Positions 1 to 7,989 of a stretch of DNA of 64,000 nt are shown in pieces. The translations under genes were made by a program, and so were the position numbers. The first letter of the stretch is position 1, and each line of letters begins with the position of its first letter. The stretch covers positions 1,364,001-1,428,000 of the forward strand of contig NZ_CP116766.1 of assembly GCF_028463985.1 (NCBI RefSeq), read 5' to 3'. The notes beneath the pieces were generated by a model. That model saw nothing but the letters and a program-made list of their open reading frames with translations, was not told where the DNA came from and searched no databases. The stretch is from Neisseria lisongii (GTDB taxonomy: Bacteria > Pseudomonadota > Gammaproteobacteria > Burkholderiales > Neisseriaceae).

Positions 1-2
1 CC

Positions 3-302
3 GCCGAACACTCCGCCACCGCCGAGCGTCCTCCGCAAAGCATCTTGGAAACGCTGGATTTGGGCAGCGTACGTTATGTAGGCCGTCTGAAAAGCGGCAA
101 GCGGATTAAAGGCTATCTTCAGGCAGACGGTTATGTGTACACCGTTACTGTCGGGCAGCGTATCGGCAGCAGCACCGTCCGCCGCATCGACCCCGAACGT
201 ATGCTGGTCGGCGAAACCGTTTTACCGCTGACGCAGGCGGTATCGGCTGCGCCGGAAAACACCGTTGCCGCCGCAAACCATACACAGGAGGACACGCCAT
301 GA
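3..302 (+). CDS. pilP: Type IV pilus inner-membrane lipoprotein PilP, C-terminal part (5' end outside window)
   Basis: The reading frame is open from the window edge to a TGA at 300-302, so the N-terminus with its lipoprotein signal is missing. The visible part contains the stretch DLGSVRYVGRLKSGKRIKGY and then a DG.VYTV.VGQRIG pattern, which is the beta-rich C-terminal domain of PilP. In this family that domain touches the periplasmic N0/N1 region of the secretin PilQ. The stop overlaps the pilQ start as ATGA, the usual end of a pilMNOPQ operon, so translational coupling is likely. The GRLKS residues are encoded by an uptake-sequence core at 81-90. The identity rests on the adjacency to pilQ as well as on the sequence. 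Confidence 0.85.
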   Translation, partial: AEHSATAERPPQSILETLDLGSVRYVGRLKSGKRIKGYLQADGYVYTVTVGQRIGSSTVRRIDPERMLVGETVLPLTQAVSAAPENTVAAANHTQEDTP

Positions 303-1756
303 AACGCCGCCTGCTTGCCTGTCTGTTGCCGGTTCTGCTTTTTCAGACGGCCTTGATTCACGCCGCCGAACCGAACCCGCCTTCGCCGTGGGCCGCCAAA
401 ACCTTTAAAGGCCGCAAAATCTCGCTGGATTTCCAAAACATCGACATCCGCACCATTTTACAGATTCTCGCCAAAGAATCAGGCATGAACATCATCGCCA
501 GCGACACCGTCAGCGGCAAAATGACGCTGGTACTCAAAGAAGTGCCGTGGGATCAGGCATTGGATTTGGTGATTCAGACCCGCAATCTCGATATGCGGCG
601 GCAGGGCAACATCATTAATATCGCCACTCGGGAAGAACTGCTGGCAAGGGACAAAACCCTGCTGCAGGCAGAAAAAGACATTGCCGAACTCGGTTCGCTC
701 GCCTCGCAAACCTTCCAACTCAAATATAAAAACGTGGACGAGTTCCGCAAAATCCTGCATTTGGACGACACCGCTCAACGCAGCAGCGCCGAGGGCAAAC
801 ACCGCAGCAACACCTTGCTCAGCAGCCGGGGCAGCGTGCTAATCGATCCGGCCACCAATACCTTAATCGTAACCGACACCCGTGCCGTATTAGAAAAATT
901 CCGCAAACTGATTCAGGAATTGGACGTGGCCACCCGCCAAGTGATGGTAGAAGCCCGCATTGTCGAAGCAACAGAAGGTTTTTCACGCGACATCGGCATC
1001 AAATTCGGCGCAACCGCCGTCCACGGCCGCAACAGTTGGGCCAACAGCTGGGACAACGCCCTTGCCAACAGCAACACCGTCCGCAGCGACAATATTGCCG
1101 CATACAATCAGTCTCTTAGCGGTAATGGTACGCAATACAACCGCACACCGCTGCTGGCCGTTCCCAACATCAACCTACCTGGTGCCGCCGTCAGCTCCGG
1201 CATTGCCCTGATTCGGGCGGCGGGTTCGAGCATTTTGGGGCTGGAACTTTCCGCCTCCGAACAGCTCGGCAAAAGCAAGACCTTGTCCAATCCCCGCATT
1301 CTGACCCAAGACAGACAGGAAGCCGCCATCGAAGCGGGTACGGAAATCCCCTATCAGGAAGCCACATCGGGCGGAGCCACCGCCATCGCCTTTAAAAAAG
1401 CCGTGCTGGGACTGACCGTCAAACCCAATATCACGCCCGACGGACAGATTATCCTCAACGTCAAAATCAACAAAGACACGCCTACCGACTGCACCGTTGA
1501 TTCGCTCGCCACCAAATGTATCAGCACCAAAAGCCTGACCACACAGGCCATGGTCGAAAACGGCGGCACGCTGATTGTCGGCGGCATTTACGAAGAAGAA
1601 AGCGGCAACGCCGTCCGCAAAGTTCCGATATTGGGCGACATTCCCGTATTGGGCAACCTGTTCAAATCCAAAGGGCGGCACGAAAACCGCAGGGAACTAC
1701 TGATTTTCATCACCCCGCAGATTATGCAGGAAGGCAGCGACAGCGTATTTTATTAA
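299..1756 (+). CDS. pilQ: Type IV pilus outer-membrane secretin PilQ, short form
   Basis: The 485-residue protein is the gated outer-membrane ring through which type IV pili extend and retract. It has a signal peptide (residues 1-22, MKRRLLACLL to IHAA), an STN/N0 domain at about 38-110 (LDFQNIDIRTILQILAKESG), an N1 domain at about 115-215, and the secretin C-domain to the end with VPILGDIPVLGNLF and ELLIFITPQIM. Meningococcal PilQ is far longer, about 760 residues, because it has AMIN domains and small basic repeats before N0. Here only about 15 residues separate the signal peptide from N0. No frameshift is seen, and the ATGA overlap with pilP fixes the start, so the short form looks genuine. 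Confidence 0.9.
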   Translation: MKRRLLACLLPVLLFQTALIHAAEPNPPSPWAAKTFKGRKISLDFQNIDIRTILQILAKESGMNIIASDTVSGKMTLVLKEVPWDQALDLVIQTRNLDMRRQGNIINIATREELLARDKTLLQAEKDIAELGSLASQTFQLKYKNVDEFRKILHLDDTAQRSSAEGKHRSNTLLSSRGSVLIDPATNTLIVTDTRAVLEKFRKLIQELDVATRQVMVEARIVEATEGFSRDIGIKFGATAVHGRNSWANSWDNALANSNTVRSDNIAAYNQSLSGNGTQYNRTPLLAVPNINLPGAAVSSGIALIRAAGSSILGLELSASEQLGKSKTLSNPRILTQDRQEAAIEAGTEIPYQEATSGGATAIAFKKAVLGLTVKPNITPDGQIILNVKINKDTPTDCTVDSLATKCISTKSLTTQAMVENGGTLIVGGIYEEESGNAVRKVPILGDIPVLGNLFKSKGRHENRRELLIFITPQIMQEGSDSVFY

Positions 1757-1799
1757 CCGGCTAACATTTTTCCGCCAATCTCGGCTAAAATAACACCCC

Positions 1800-2315
1800 A
1801 TGAACACACCACGCAACCTTATCCTTATCGGCCTGATGGGTGCCGGCAAAAGCACCTTGGGCAAACAGGCCGCCCAAGCGCTGGGCCGGCCGTTTTACGA
1901 CAGCGACCAAGAAATCTGCGCCTGCTCCGGCGTATCGATTCCGACCATTTTCGAATTGGAAGGCGAACAAGGCTTCCGCAACCGTGAAACCGCCGTGCTG
2001 AAAAAACTCACCGCCTTGGAAAACATCGTTCTCGCCACCGGCGGCGGAGCCGTATTACGGGAAGAAAACCGCTCGTTGCTGCACCAATCGGGCATCATCG
2101 TCTATCTGCACGCCGAACCCGAAACCCTGCTCGAACGCACCCGCCACGACACCAACCGCCCGCTGCTGCAGGTAAACGACCCCTTGGCGGCGCTGCAAGA
2201 CCTGTACCGCCGGCGGGACAGCATTTACCGTGAAGCGGCGCACATCATCATCGAGTCGGACAACCGCCAACACACCCTGCAAAAGCTGCTGGCAGCCTGG
2301 CAGAATCAAGATTAA
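1800..2315 (+). CDS. aroK: Shikimate kinase
   Basis: This 171-residue cytoplasmic kinase phosphorylates shikimate at the 3-hydroxyl with ATP, the fifth step of the shikimate pathway. The Walker A loop GLMGAGKST is at residues 11-19. The substrate-binding acidic pair is in DSDQEI at 34-38, Arg60 follows, the GGG turn is at 81-83, and the lid arginine is in the RPLL motif near 120. Length is normal for the family. It lies 43 bp after pilQ and 21 bp before aroB. The order pilQ-aroK-aroB is a conserved proteobacterial arrangement, and the three are probably co-transcribed. Confidence 0.96.
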   Translation: MNTPRNLILIGLMGAGKSTLGKQAAQALGRPFYDSDQEICACSGVSIPTIFELEGEQGFRNRETAVLKKLTALENIVLATGGGAVLREENRSLLHQSGIIVYLHAEPETLLERTRHDTNRPLLQVNDPLAALQDLYRRRDSIYREAAHIIIESDNRQHTLQKLLAAWQNQD

Positions 2316-2336
2316 GACCGGACAGAAAGCGTTATC

Positions 2337-3416
2337 ATGCACACTCTTACCGTTCAAACCCCGTCGCACCAATATCCGATTTTCATCGGCAACGGCCTAA
2401 TCGATCAGGCACACGAACTGCTGCGCCCCTATTTGGGCAAAAAAGCCGCCGTCATTACCAACGAAACCGTCGCCCCGCTTTACCTTGCCAAAATTCAGAC
2501 GGCCTTGGATACGCTGGGCATCGACCATTTCAGCATTATCCTCCCCGACGGCGAAGCCTACAAAAACTGGGAAACGCTCAACCTGATTTTTGACGGCCTG
2601 ATGCAAAACCGTGCCGAACGCAAAACCACACTGATTGCCTTAGGCGGCGGTGTCATCGGCGACATGGTCGGCTTTGCCGCCGCCACCTACCAGCGCGGCA
2701 CGCCGTTTATCCAGATTCCGACCACCCTGTTGAGCCAAGTCGATTCCTCAGTCGGCGGCAAAACCGCCATCAACCACCCGCTCGGCAAAAACATGATCGG
2801 TGCGTTTTACCAGCCACAGGCCGTATTGGCCGACCTGAACACCCTGCACACCCTGCCGCAGCGTGAACTTTCCGCCGGCATGGCCGAAGTCATCAAATAC
2901 GGCGCACTGGGCGACAGCAGATTTTTCCGCTGGCTGGAAGAAAACATGGCGGATTTAATGGCGCAGCAACCCGAAAAACTCGCCCAAGCCGTGTACCACT
3001 GCTGCAAAATGAAAGCCGACATCGTCGCCCAAGACGAAACCGAACAAGGCATCCGGGCATGGCTCAACCTCGGCCACACTTTCGGCCACGCCATCGAAGC
3101 CGAAATGGGCTACGGTGTCTGGCTACACGGCGAAGCCGTCGCCGCCGGCTGCGTCTTGGCCGGCCGCCTGTCCGAAATACTGTGCAAAACGCAGCCTGAA
3201 GACACCGAACGCATTGCCAAGCTGATGACCGCCGCCCGCCTGCCCGCCGAGCCGCCGAAATTCCCGTTTGAACGCTGGCTGGAACACATGCGCCACGACA
3301 AAAAAGTCAGCAGCGGCGTAATGCGTTTTATCGGCCTCAACCGCTTGGGCGAGGCCAACATCACCGAAATCAACGATATGGAAATCCTGCGCCAAACCCT
3401 GCAGCCGTATCTCTGA
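2337..3416 (+). CDS. aroB: 3-dehydroquinate synthase
   Basis: This 359-residue NAD- and metal-dependent enzyme converts DAHP to 3-dehydroquinate, the second step of the shikimate pathway. Visible hallmarks are LPDGEAYKNW near 70-80, the glycine-rich NAD loop GGGVIGDMVGF near 103-113, the lysine/asparagine-rich active-site stretch SSVGGKTAINHPLGKNM, and the metal-binding histidines in LGHTFGHAIE and WLHGEAV. It follows aroK by 21 bp and ends just before a head-to-head uptake-sequence terminator. Length and motifs are fully typical. Confidence 0.97.
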   Translation: MHTLTVQTPSHQYPIFIGNGLIDQAHELLRPYLGKKAAVITNETVAPLYLAKIQTALDTLGIDHFSIILPDGEAYKNWETLNLIFDGLMQNRAERKTTLIALGGGVIGDMVGFAAATYQRGTPFIQIPTTLLSQVDSSVGGKTAINHPLGKNMIGAFYQPQAVLADLNTLHTLPQRELSAGMAEVIKYGALGDSRFFRWLEENMADLMAQQPEKLAQAVYHCCKMKADIVAQDETEQGIRAWLNLGHTFGHAIEAEMGYGVWLHGEAVAAGCVLAGRLSEILCKTQPEDTERIAKLMTAARLPAEPPKFPFERWLEHMRHDKKVSSGVMRFIGLNRLGEANITEINDMEILRQTLQPYL

Positions 3417-3430
3417 ACCACCCCAACCAA

Positions 3431-3475
3431 GGCCGTCTGAAAATCGGGTTTCCCATTTTCAGACGGCTTTGTTTT
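3431..3475 (+). terminator. Paired-DUS terminator after aroB
   Basis: Inverted uptake sequences at 3432-3444 and 3455-3467 form a 13-bp stem with a 10-nt loop, followed by a T-rich run. This is the classic neisserial use of paired uptake sequences as a Rho-independent terminator. Confidence 0.85.
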
Positions 3476-3493
3476 TGCTTTTCAAACAAATAT

Positions 3494-3615
3494 AGTTAAA
3501 ACACCAAATTTTCCATACAAAAGCAGGCGTAGTTTGTGGTTAGCGAGGCACGAGCGTAATCCAACAAAATCTTATGTTTCAAGGTATTTTCAATCGTGTT
3601 GGGTCTCGACCCAAC
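3494..3615 (+). repeat. Dispersed repeat carrying the IS110 target, left half (interrupted by IS copy 1)
   Basis: This stretch starts TATAGTTAAAACACC and runs up to CGACCCAAC, where the IS begins. It matches the left part of uninterrupted copies at 56707-56877 and, in reverse, 51757-51910, and the flank of IS copy 2. It has no convincing reading frame and looks like a non-coding miniature or mosaic repeat. The right half of this copy survives only as a few bases after 4856. Confidence 0.75.
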
Positions 3616-3649
3616 CTTGTATAAGAAACACCAACCACAAGATAAAATA

Positions 3650-3814
3650 AAAAGCCCCCGACAGAAGCAGCTATCAGGGGCGGGATTGAAAACAGAGTTG
3701 TACGCCAACCTTGGGCTTCAAAGCCCGCGACGTAGATAAAAGCCTGTTTTCAATGTCCAAACACCCCGAATAGTATCATAGACATGCTGTGCATAGTCTG
3801 CATTCACAAGGTTA
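3650..3814 (+). ncRNA. Bridge RNA candidate of IS110 copy 1
   Basis: The leader has three parts in the order known for IS621-type bridge RNAs. First is a 5' hairpin (GCCCC 3654-3658 with GGGGC 3677-3681). Second is a large loop closed by a perfect 11-bp stem (3685-3695 with 3744-3754). This loop contains CCAACCT at 3705-3711, the same as the left target at 3611-3617, then a GGGC hairpin, then CGTAGAT at 3731-3737, complementary to the right target CTACG. Third is a loop with ATAGTATC at 3770-3777, identical to the element's right end at 4849-4856, and ACAAG at 3806-3810, complementary to the left end CTTGT at 3616-3620. It is identical in copy 2. The function is inferred from this match pattern. 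Confidence 0.75.
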
Positions 3815-3819
3815 GGAGC

Positions 3820-4833
3820 ATGATGGACACCCCATTTTATTTTATCGGCATCGATATTGCCAAGTTAAAGTTCGATGTTGCGGTTAAAAAATCCGCAAAA
3901 GTGTATCAACACCACCAGTTTGAGAACCATCCGCAAGGTTTTGCTGCTTTGAGCGAATGGCTGAACAGCTTTTCGGATAAGCCGCTCTATATCGTGATGG
4001 AAGCGACAAACGTCTATCACGAAAGGTTGTGCGAATACTTATATGCGGCCGGACATTCGGTAGTCGTGATTAATCCCAAATGTGCCGCCAACTTTGCCAA
4101 AGGTTTGAACTTACGTTCCAAAACCGACAAAGCGGATGCCAAATTACTTGCCCGCTTAGCCGAAAGCTATGTTCATGAGTTTGACCTGTGGCAACCGAAG
4201 GGCAATAACGAAAAAGCCTTATTGCGCCAACTTCGTCATCTCGAACATTTAAAAACAGCGCTGACCAAAGAAAAAGTCCGGCTGCAGATGCTGTTGGACG
4301 AGTATGCAATGGCTTCGTCCGAACGTCTGATTGCTTTTCTTGAGTGCGAAGTCAAAACCGTTGAAACGCATATTCATCAGTTGGTGAAACAGGATGATCA
4401 GTTGAAACACAACCATCATCTGCTGAGCAGTATTCCCGCCATCAGCAAAACCACAGCCTGTTGGCTGCTCGCCATACTGGGCGACGGCACTCGGTTTAAA
4501 AACGGACGTGCTGCTGCGACCTACGCCGGACTGACCCCGATGGTCAGACAATCGGGAACGAGTGTAGATAAGCGGGTCGGTATCTCCCGTATCGGACAGA
4601 GTGATTTGAGGAAGATACTCTATATGCCGGCCGTGTCGTTTTGCTTTGGCAAATATAAGGACAGTATTTACAGCTCGTTTGTCCAACGCTTGCTGGAGCG
4701 TAATAAACTGGCGAAAAAAGCCGTGATTGTGGCTTTGATGCGTAAACTCGTGACCATTGCCCAATCTGTATTGAAGTACCAACAACCCTTTAACGAAGAA
4801 CGCTATGCGAAAATGTGTCTGGATAAGGCTTGA
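3820..4833 (+). CDS. IS110-family transposase (DEDD recombinase), copy 1
   Basis: The protein is about 337 residues. The N-terminal RuvC-like DEDD domain shows FIGIDIAKLKFDVAVKK (first Asp), VMEATNVYHE (Glu) and SKTDKADAKLLA (Asp pair). A helical middle is followed by the Tnp20 domain with SIPAISKTTACWLLA and the serine-containing RQSGTSVDKR near the C-terminus, matching the catalytic serine of IS110 enzymes. The start at 3820 or 3823 follows the ribosome site TTAGGAG. An earlier in-frame ATG at 3784 would run through the guide-RNA hairpin and is unlikely. The frame is intact. It differs from copy 2 at about a dozen residues, so the copies have diverged but both look functional. Confidence 0.92.
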   Translation: MMDTPFYFIGIDIAKLKFDVAVKKSAKVYQHHQFENHPQGFAALSEWLNSFSDKPLYIVMEATNVYHERLCEYLYAAGHSVVVINPKCAANFAKGLNLRSKTDKADAKLLARLAESYVHEFDLWQPKGNNEKALLRQLRHLEHLKTALTKEKVRLQMLLDEYAMASSERLIAFLECEVKTVETHIHQLVKQDDQLKHNHHLLSSIPAISKTTACWLLAILGDGTRFKNGRAAATYAGLTPMVRQSGTSVDKRVGISRIGQSDLRKILYMPAVSFCFGKYKDSIYSSFVQRLLERNKLAKKAVIVALMRKLVTIAQSVLKYQQPFNEERYAKMCLDKA

Positions 4834-5204
4834 TTTATTGGGGGGCTTATAGTATCTACGCCCGTTCTCTTTAATTAAGTGAATTAACTATAGTACGGGA
4901 CAGGTTTTGTCCGGATTGTTGTTTAATCCGGTTACAAAAACCGTTCTCTTTGAGCCGGGCGAGCCAATGCTGTAATCTTTTAAAGTGAATTCACGATAAC
5001 AGTGAAAACGGTTATTTTCCACACCCGCCCCTTACGGCGTACGCCCGAATAATTACTACACCCTATTACATTCATCCGTGTTTTTGTATATAGTTACGCT
5101 ATCGTGCATTCACTTTAAAACAGTACCGTGCCGACCCGTCCTTTTTTAAAGTGAATCCACGCTATCCGAATATTGTTCCCCAACCCACACAAAAAGGAAA
5201 AACA
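4834..5204 (+). repeat. Gene-free interval with two Correia-like miniature repeats upstream of gdhA
   Basis: After the IS end, 4889-4998 is a Correia-type element running from TATAGTACGGGACAGG through TCTTTGAGCCGGGCGAGCC to a GATA end. A shorter element with TTTAAAGTGAATCCAC-type ends occupies 5100-5164. Between them, 4999-5099 is unique sequence that may hold the gdhA promoter. The gdhA ribosome site (AAAAGGAAAAA) lies at the end of the interval. No additional gene is seen. Confidence 0.6.
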
Positions 5205-6470
5205 ATGTCTCATTCCGCAGCAAAAGAAACCCTCAATCCGTTTGAAATTGCCCAAAAACAAGTGAAAGCCGCCTGCGACCGTCTGAATGCCGATCCGGCC
5301 GTGTACGAAATCCTGAAAAACCCGATGCGCACGCTGGAAGTGAATTTTCCGGTCAAACTCGACGACGGCTGCGTCAAAACCTTTACCGGCTACCGTGCGC
5401 AGCACAACAACGCCGTCGGCCCGTTTAAAGGCGGCGTACGCTTCCATCCGAATGTAAATCTCGACGAAGTCAAAGCCCTTTCCACATGGATGACGTTCAA
5501 ATGCTGCGTGGCAGGCATTCCCTACGGCGGCGGCAAAGGCGGTATCACACTTGATCCGAAAGACTATTCCGAAGCCGAATTGGAACGCATTTCCCGTGCC
5601 TACGCCGAAGCCATTTCCCCGCTGATCGGCGAAAAAATCGATATTCCCGCTCCCGATGTCAACACCAACGGCAAAATCATGTCGTGGATGGTTGATGCCT
5701 ACGAAAACATCGTTAAAAAATCCGCACCGGGCGTATTTACCGGCAAACCGGTAGAATTCGGCGGCTCGCTGGCCCGCACCGAAGCCACCGGCTACGGCGT
5801 GAATTTCGCCGCCGTCCAAGCCTTGGCCAAACTGGGCAAAGACGTAAAAGGCGCTACCTACGCCATTCAAGGCTTCGGCAATGTCGGCTACCACACCGGC
5901 TATTACGCCCACCAAGCCGGTGCCAAAGTGGTTGCCATTTCCACCGTTGATGTGGCCATCTACAACGAAAACGGCTTGGATATGGATGCCATCATCAAAG
6001 AATTCCAAGCCAACGGCTTTGTAACCAACGAAGCGGGTTACGGCAAAGAAATCACCAACGCCGAACTGCTCGCCTTGGATGTGGACGTATTGGCACCTTG
6101 CGCACTGGAAAACCAAATCACCTCTGAAAACGCCGCCCAAGTGCGTGCCAAAATCGTGGTCGAAGGTGCCAACGGTCCGACCACGCCCGAAGCCGATGCC
6201 ATTCTCCACCAAAACGGCGTTTTGGTCGTACCCGACATTCTCGCCAACTGCGGCGGCGTGGTCGTATCCTATTTCGAATGGGTGCAAAACCTGCAAGGCT
6301 ATTATTGGGAATTTGACGAAGTTCAGGAAAAAGAAACCGTGGTGCTGCGCCGTGCCTTCAACGACATTTGGAATCTTGCCCAAGAATACCAAGTCGATTT
6401 GCGTACCGCTTCCTATATGATGAGCATCCGCCGTGTCGAAAAAGCCATGAAACTGCGCGGCTGGTATTAA
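5205..6470 (+). CDS. gdhA: Glutamate dehydrogenase (Glu/Leu/Phe/Val dehydrogenase family)
   Basis: This 421-residue cytoplasmic enzyme interconverts glutamate with 2-oxoglutarate and ammonia using NAD(P). Substrate-domain motifs are PFKGGVRFHP and the catalytic lysine loop IPYGGGKGGI near 105-115. The Rossmann domain has GFGNVGYHTG near 225. A start at 5151 is possible, but 5205 is better because AAAAGGAAAAACAATG gives a good ribosome site and the protein then begins MSHSAAKETLNPFE as family members do. At 421 residues it resembles the shorter hexameric forms (RocG/GudB-like) more than the roughly 445-residue NADP enzymes, so coenzyme preference is uncertain. Confidence 0.9.
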   Translation: MSHSAAKETLNPFEIAQKQVKAACDRLNADPAVYEILKNPMRTLEVNFPVKLDDGCVKTFTGYRAQHNNAVGPFKGGVRFHPNVNLDEVKALSTWMTFKCCVAGIPYGGGKGGITLDPKDYSEAELERISRAYAEAISPLIGEKIDIPAPDVNTNGKIMSWMVDAYENIVKKSAPGVFTGKPVEFGGSLARTEATGYGVNFAAVQALAKLGKDVKGATYAIQGFGNVGYHTGYYAHQAGAKVVAISTVDVAIYNENGLDMDAIIKEFQANGFVTNEAGYGKEITNAELLALDVDVLAPCALENQITSENAAQVRAKIVVEGANGPTTPEADAILHQNGVLVVPDILANCGGVVVSYFEWVQNLQGYYWEFDEVQEKETVVLRRAFNDIWNLAQEYQVDLRTASYMMSIRRVEKAMKLRGWY

Positions 6471-6482
6471 TCCCGTGCCAAA

Positions 6483-6514
6483 TAAAGCAGGCGGAACATT
6501 CCGCCTGCTTTTTT
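6483..6514 (+). terminator. Rho-independent terminator of gdhA
   Basis: A perfect stem AAAGCAGGCGGA / TCCGCCTGCTTT with a short loop is followed by six T residues, 13 bp after the gdhA stop. Confidence 0.9.
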
Positions 6515-6532
6515 ATAGCGGACTGAATCCGG

Positions 6533-6577
6533 AAAGGCCGTCTGAAAACGCAATCTATCGGTTTTCAGACGGCCTTT
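6533..6577. terminator. Paired-DUS hairpin
   Basis: A 17-bp perfect inverted repeat built on the AG-type uptake sequence (6533-6549 with 6561-6577), loop 11 nt. It is a second terminator or uptake site after gdhA. Confidence 0.75.
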
Positions 6578-6676
6578 GCGCTGCTCAAAACAATGTTTTC
6601 GCCCCGCCCGTTTCCAAGCCGCCAAAAATCCCGTATCATCAAAAATTCAGCAACCGTTTTTCATCAGGCTAGTCTT

Positions 6677-7519
6677 ATGTGTCAATTACTCGGCATGAAC
6701 TGCAACACGCCTACCGATATTATGTTTTCGTTTGAAGGCTTCCGCCGCCGCGGCGGCATTACCGACCATCACGCCGACGGTTTCGGTATCGGTTTTTTTG
6801 AAGGCAAAGGCGTGCGGCTGTTTCACGACGACAAACCCAGCGCCGATTCGCCGGTGGCCGATTTGGTGCGTGCCTACCAGATTAAATCGGAAAACGTGAT
6901 TGCCCACATCCGCAAAGCCTCGCAAGGACAGACTTCGCTGGCCAATACCCATCCGTTTATGCGGGAAATGTGGGGCGAATACTGGCTGTTTGCCCACAAC
7001 GGCCACCTGCTGGATTTTTATCCCGAACAGGGCGTGTTTTACAAAGCGGTCGGCAGCACCGATTCCGAACGGGCGTTTTGCTATATTTTAAACAGCCTGC
7101 GCAGCCGTTTTCCCGAAAAACCCGACGAAGAAACCCTGTTTGCGGCGATTGCCGCTCTGACCGCCGAAATCCGCAGCCACGGCCTGTTTAACTTTGTGAT
7201 GTCCAACGGCGACTGTCTGTTTGCCCACGCCAGCACGCTGCTGCACTATATCGTACGCAAAGCCCCGTTCGGCAAAGCACGGCTGCTGGACGACGACGTG
7301 ATGATCGATTTTGCCGAAGTAACCACGCCCAACGACAAAGTCGCCGTCATCGCCACGCTTCCGCTGACCCGCGACGAATCATGGCTGCAACTGGCGGTAA
7401 ACGAATTGGCGATGTTCCAACACGGCGACATCGTCCGCTCCGACAAACCCGCCGAACCGGTGTATATGAGTACCGAAGAAGGCCTCGCCATCGCCCGTGC
7501 GGTCGGGGTATCGGTTTAA
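6677..7519 (+). CDS. Class II glutamine amidotransferase (YafJ-like)
   Basis: A 280-residue protein with the N-terminal nucleophile Cys directly after Met (MCQLLGMNCNTP), the defining feature of Ntn-type class II glutamine amidotransferases. It also has HADGFGIGFFEG, HIRKASQG, NTHPFMRE and FAHNGHL, the glutamine-binding signatures of the GATase_4/YafJ family. It lacks a second synthase domain, so the acceptor of the released ammonia is unknown. The start at 6677 is chosen because the Cys must be residue 2; longer upstream frames would bury it. The function beyond glutaminase-type chemistry is not established. Confidence 0.88.
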   Translation: MCQLLGMNCNTPTDIMFSFEGFRRRGGITDHHADGFGIGFFEGKGVRLFHDDKPSADSPVADLVRAYQIKSENVIAHIRKASQGQTSLANTHPFMREMWGEYWLFAHNGHLLDFYPEQGVFYKAVGSTDSERAFCYILNSLRSRFPEKPDEETLFAAIAALTAEIRSHGLFNFVMSNGDCLFAHASTLLHYIVRKAPFGKARLLDDDVMIDFAEVTTPNDKVAVIATLPLTRDESWLQLAVNELAMFQHGDIVRSDKPAEPVYMSTEEGLAIARAVGVSV

Positions 7520-7522
7520 ATA

Positions 7523-7552
7523 AAAAAACCGCCTGCAACAGCAGGCGGAAAA
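7523..7552. terminator. Hairpin with A/T tracts after the amidotransferase gene
   Basis: CCGCCTGC (7529-7536) pairs with GCAGGCGG (7541-7548). An A-tract lies on the 5' side and another A-run on the 3' side. The T-tract is on the minus-strand side, so the classical polarity favours minus-strand transcripts, although the nearby gene is on the plus strand. Confidence 0.5.
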
Positions 7553-7989
7553 AACATTTGTTTTTATTGGCGGGAAATAATCATTGACTAAACAGCATTA
7601 TCAACGCTAAGATAATCCGAGCATCAATAGTGATGTTCATAATGAAATTTCCGATCGAGATGGTAAGTAGTTGGAAGTGTTATTTTCCAGACAAGGCGGC
7701 GAGCTGAAGACAGTATGAATAATACGGCAAAGCAAGCCAACGCCGTATGGGAAATAACAATTTCAACTATAGTTTCATTTTGAAACCGCTCCTTTCTAAG
7801 GCCGGTTTCGCAACAAAGCCCCACCTCCAATGGGGCTTTGTTGTTTCCAGCCCCGCAGCAATCTTAGCACGCACTGATTAACCGTCTCAATCGTTTTTTC
7901 ATTTTCAGACGGCCTTTTCCGCAGCGCCGCCTATACGCCGCTCTACCGATACGCTACAATATCCGGTTTACACACCGACTGTCTGCTAC
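7553..7989. repeat. Gene-free interval with a Correia-like miniature repeat and a strong hairpin
   Basis: 7668-7772 is a roughly 105-bp element with imperfect inverted ends (AGTTGGAAGTGTTATTTTCC and its complement) around the common core GACAAGGCGGCGAGC...GCCAACGCCGTAT. 7811-7843 is a perfect 13-bp stem (CAACAAAGCCCCA / TGGGGCTTTGTTG) with a 7-nt loop. 7906-7916 is a single uptake sequence on the minus strand. The nrdR promoter probably lies in 7850-7985. Confidence 0.55.

Larger units (their letters stand above)
3616..4855 (+). mobile_element. IS110-family insertion sequence, copy 1
   Basis: The element is about 1.24 kb. Its ends were set by comparing flanks with the uninterrupted target repeats at 56821-56840 and 51785-51803. 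The element replaces nothing and sits at a CT dinucleotide (3616-3617 and 4856-4857). It has no long terminal inverted repeats and no classical target duplication, as expected for IS110. It holds a structured leader (bridge RNA candidate) followed by one intact transposase. Copy 2 lies exactly 50,350 bp downstream in the same orientation and is nearly identical. Confidence 0.85.

Noticed and set aside
3784..3819. Upstream ATG for the IS110 transposase (and the equivalent at 54134)
   Set aside because: It lies within the donor-type hairpin of the leader and lacks a ribosome site; ATG at 3820/3823 follows TTAGGAG and gives the family N-terminus.
5115..6392. Long minus-strand open frame (425 codons) opposite gdhA
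   Set aside because: It mirrors the codon pattern of gdhA, has a Phe/Gly/Val-rich low-complexity translation with no family motif, and no ribosome site. The same holds for the long frames opposite the UDP-sugar dehydrogenase (11311-12522), the flippase (12902-13960) and the glycosyltransferase (14831-16630).
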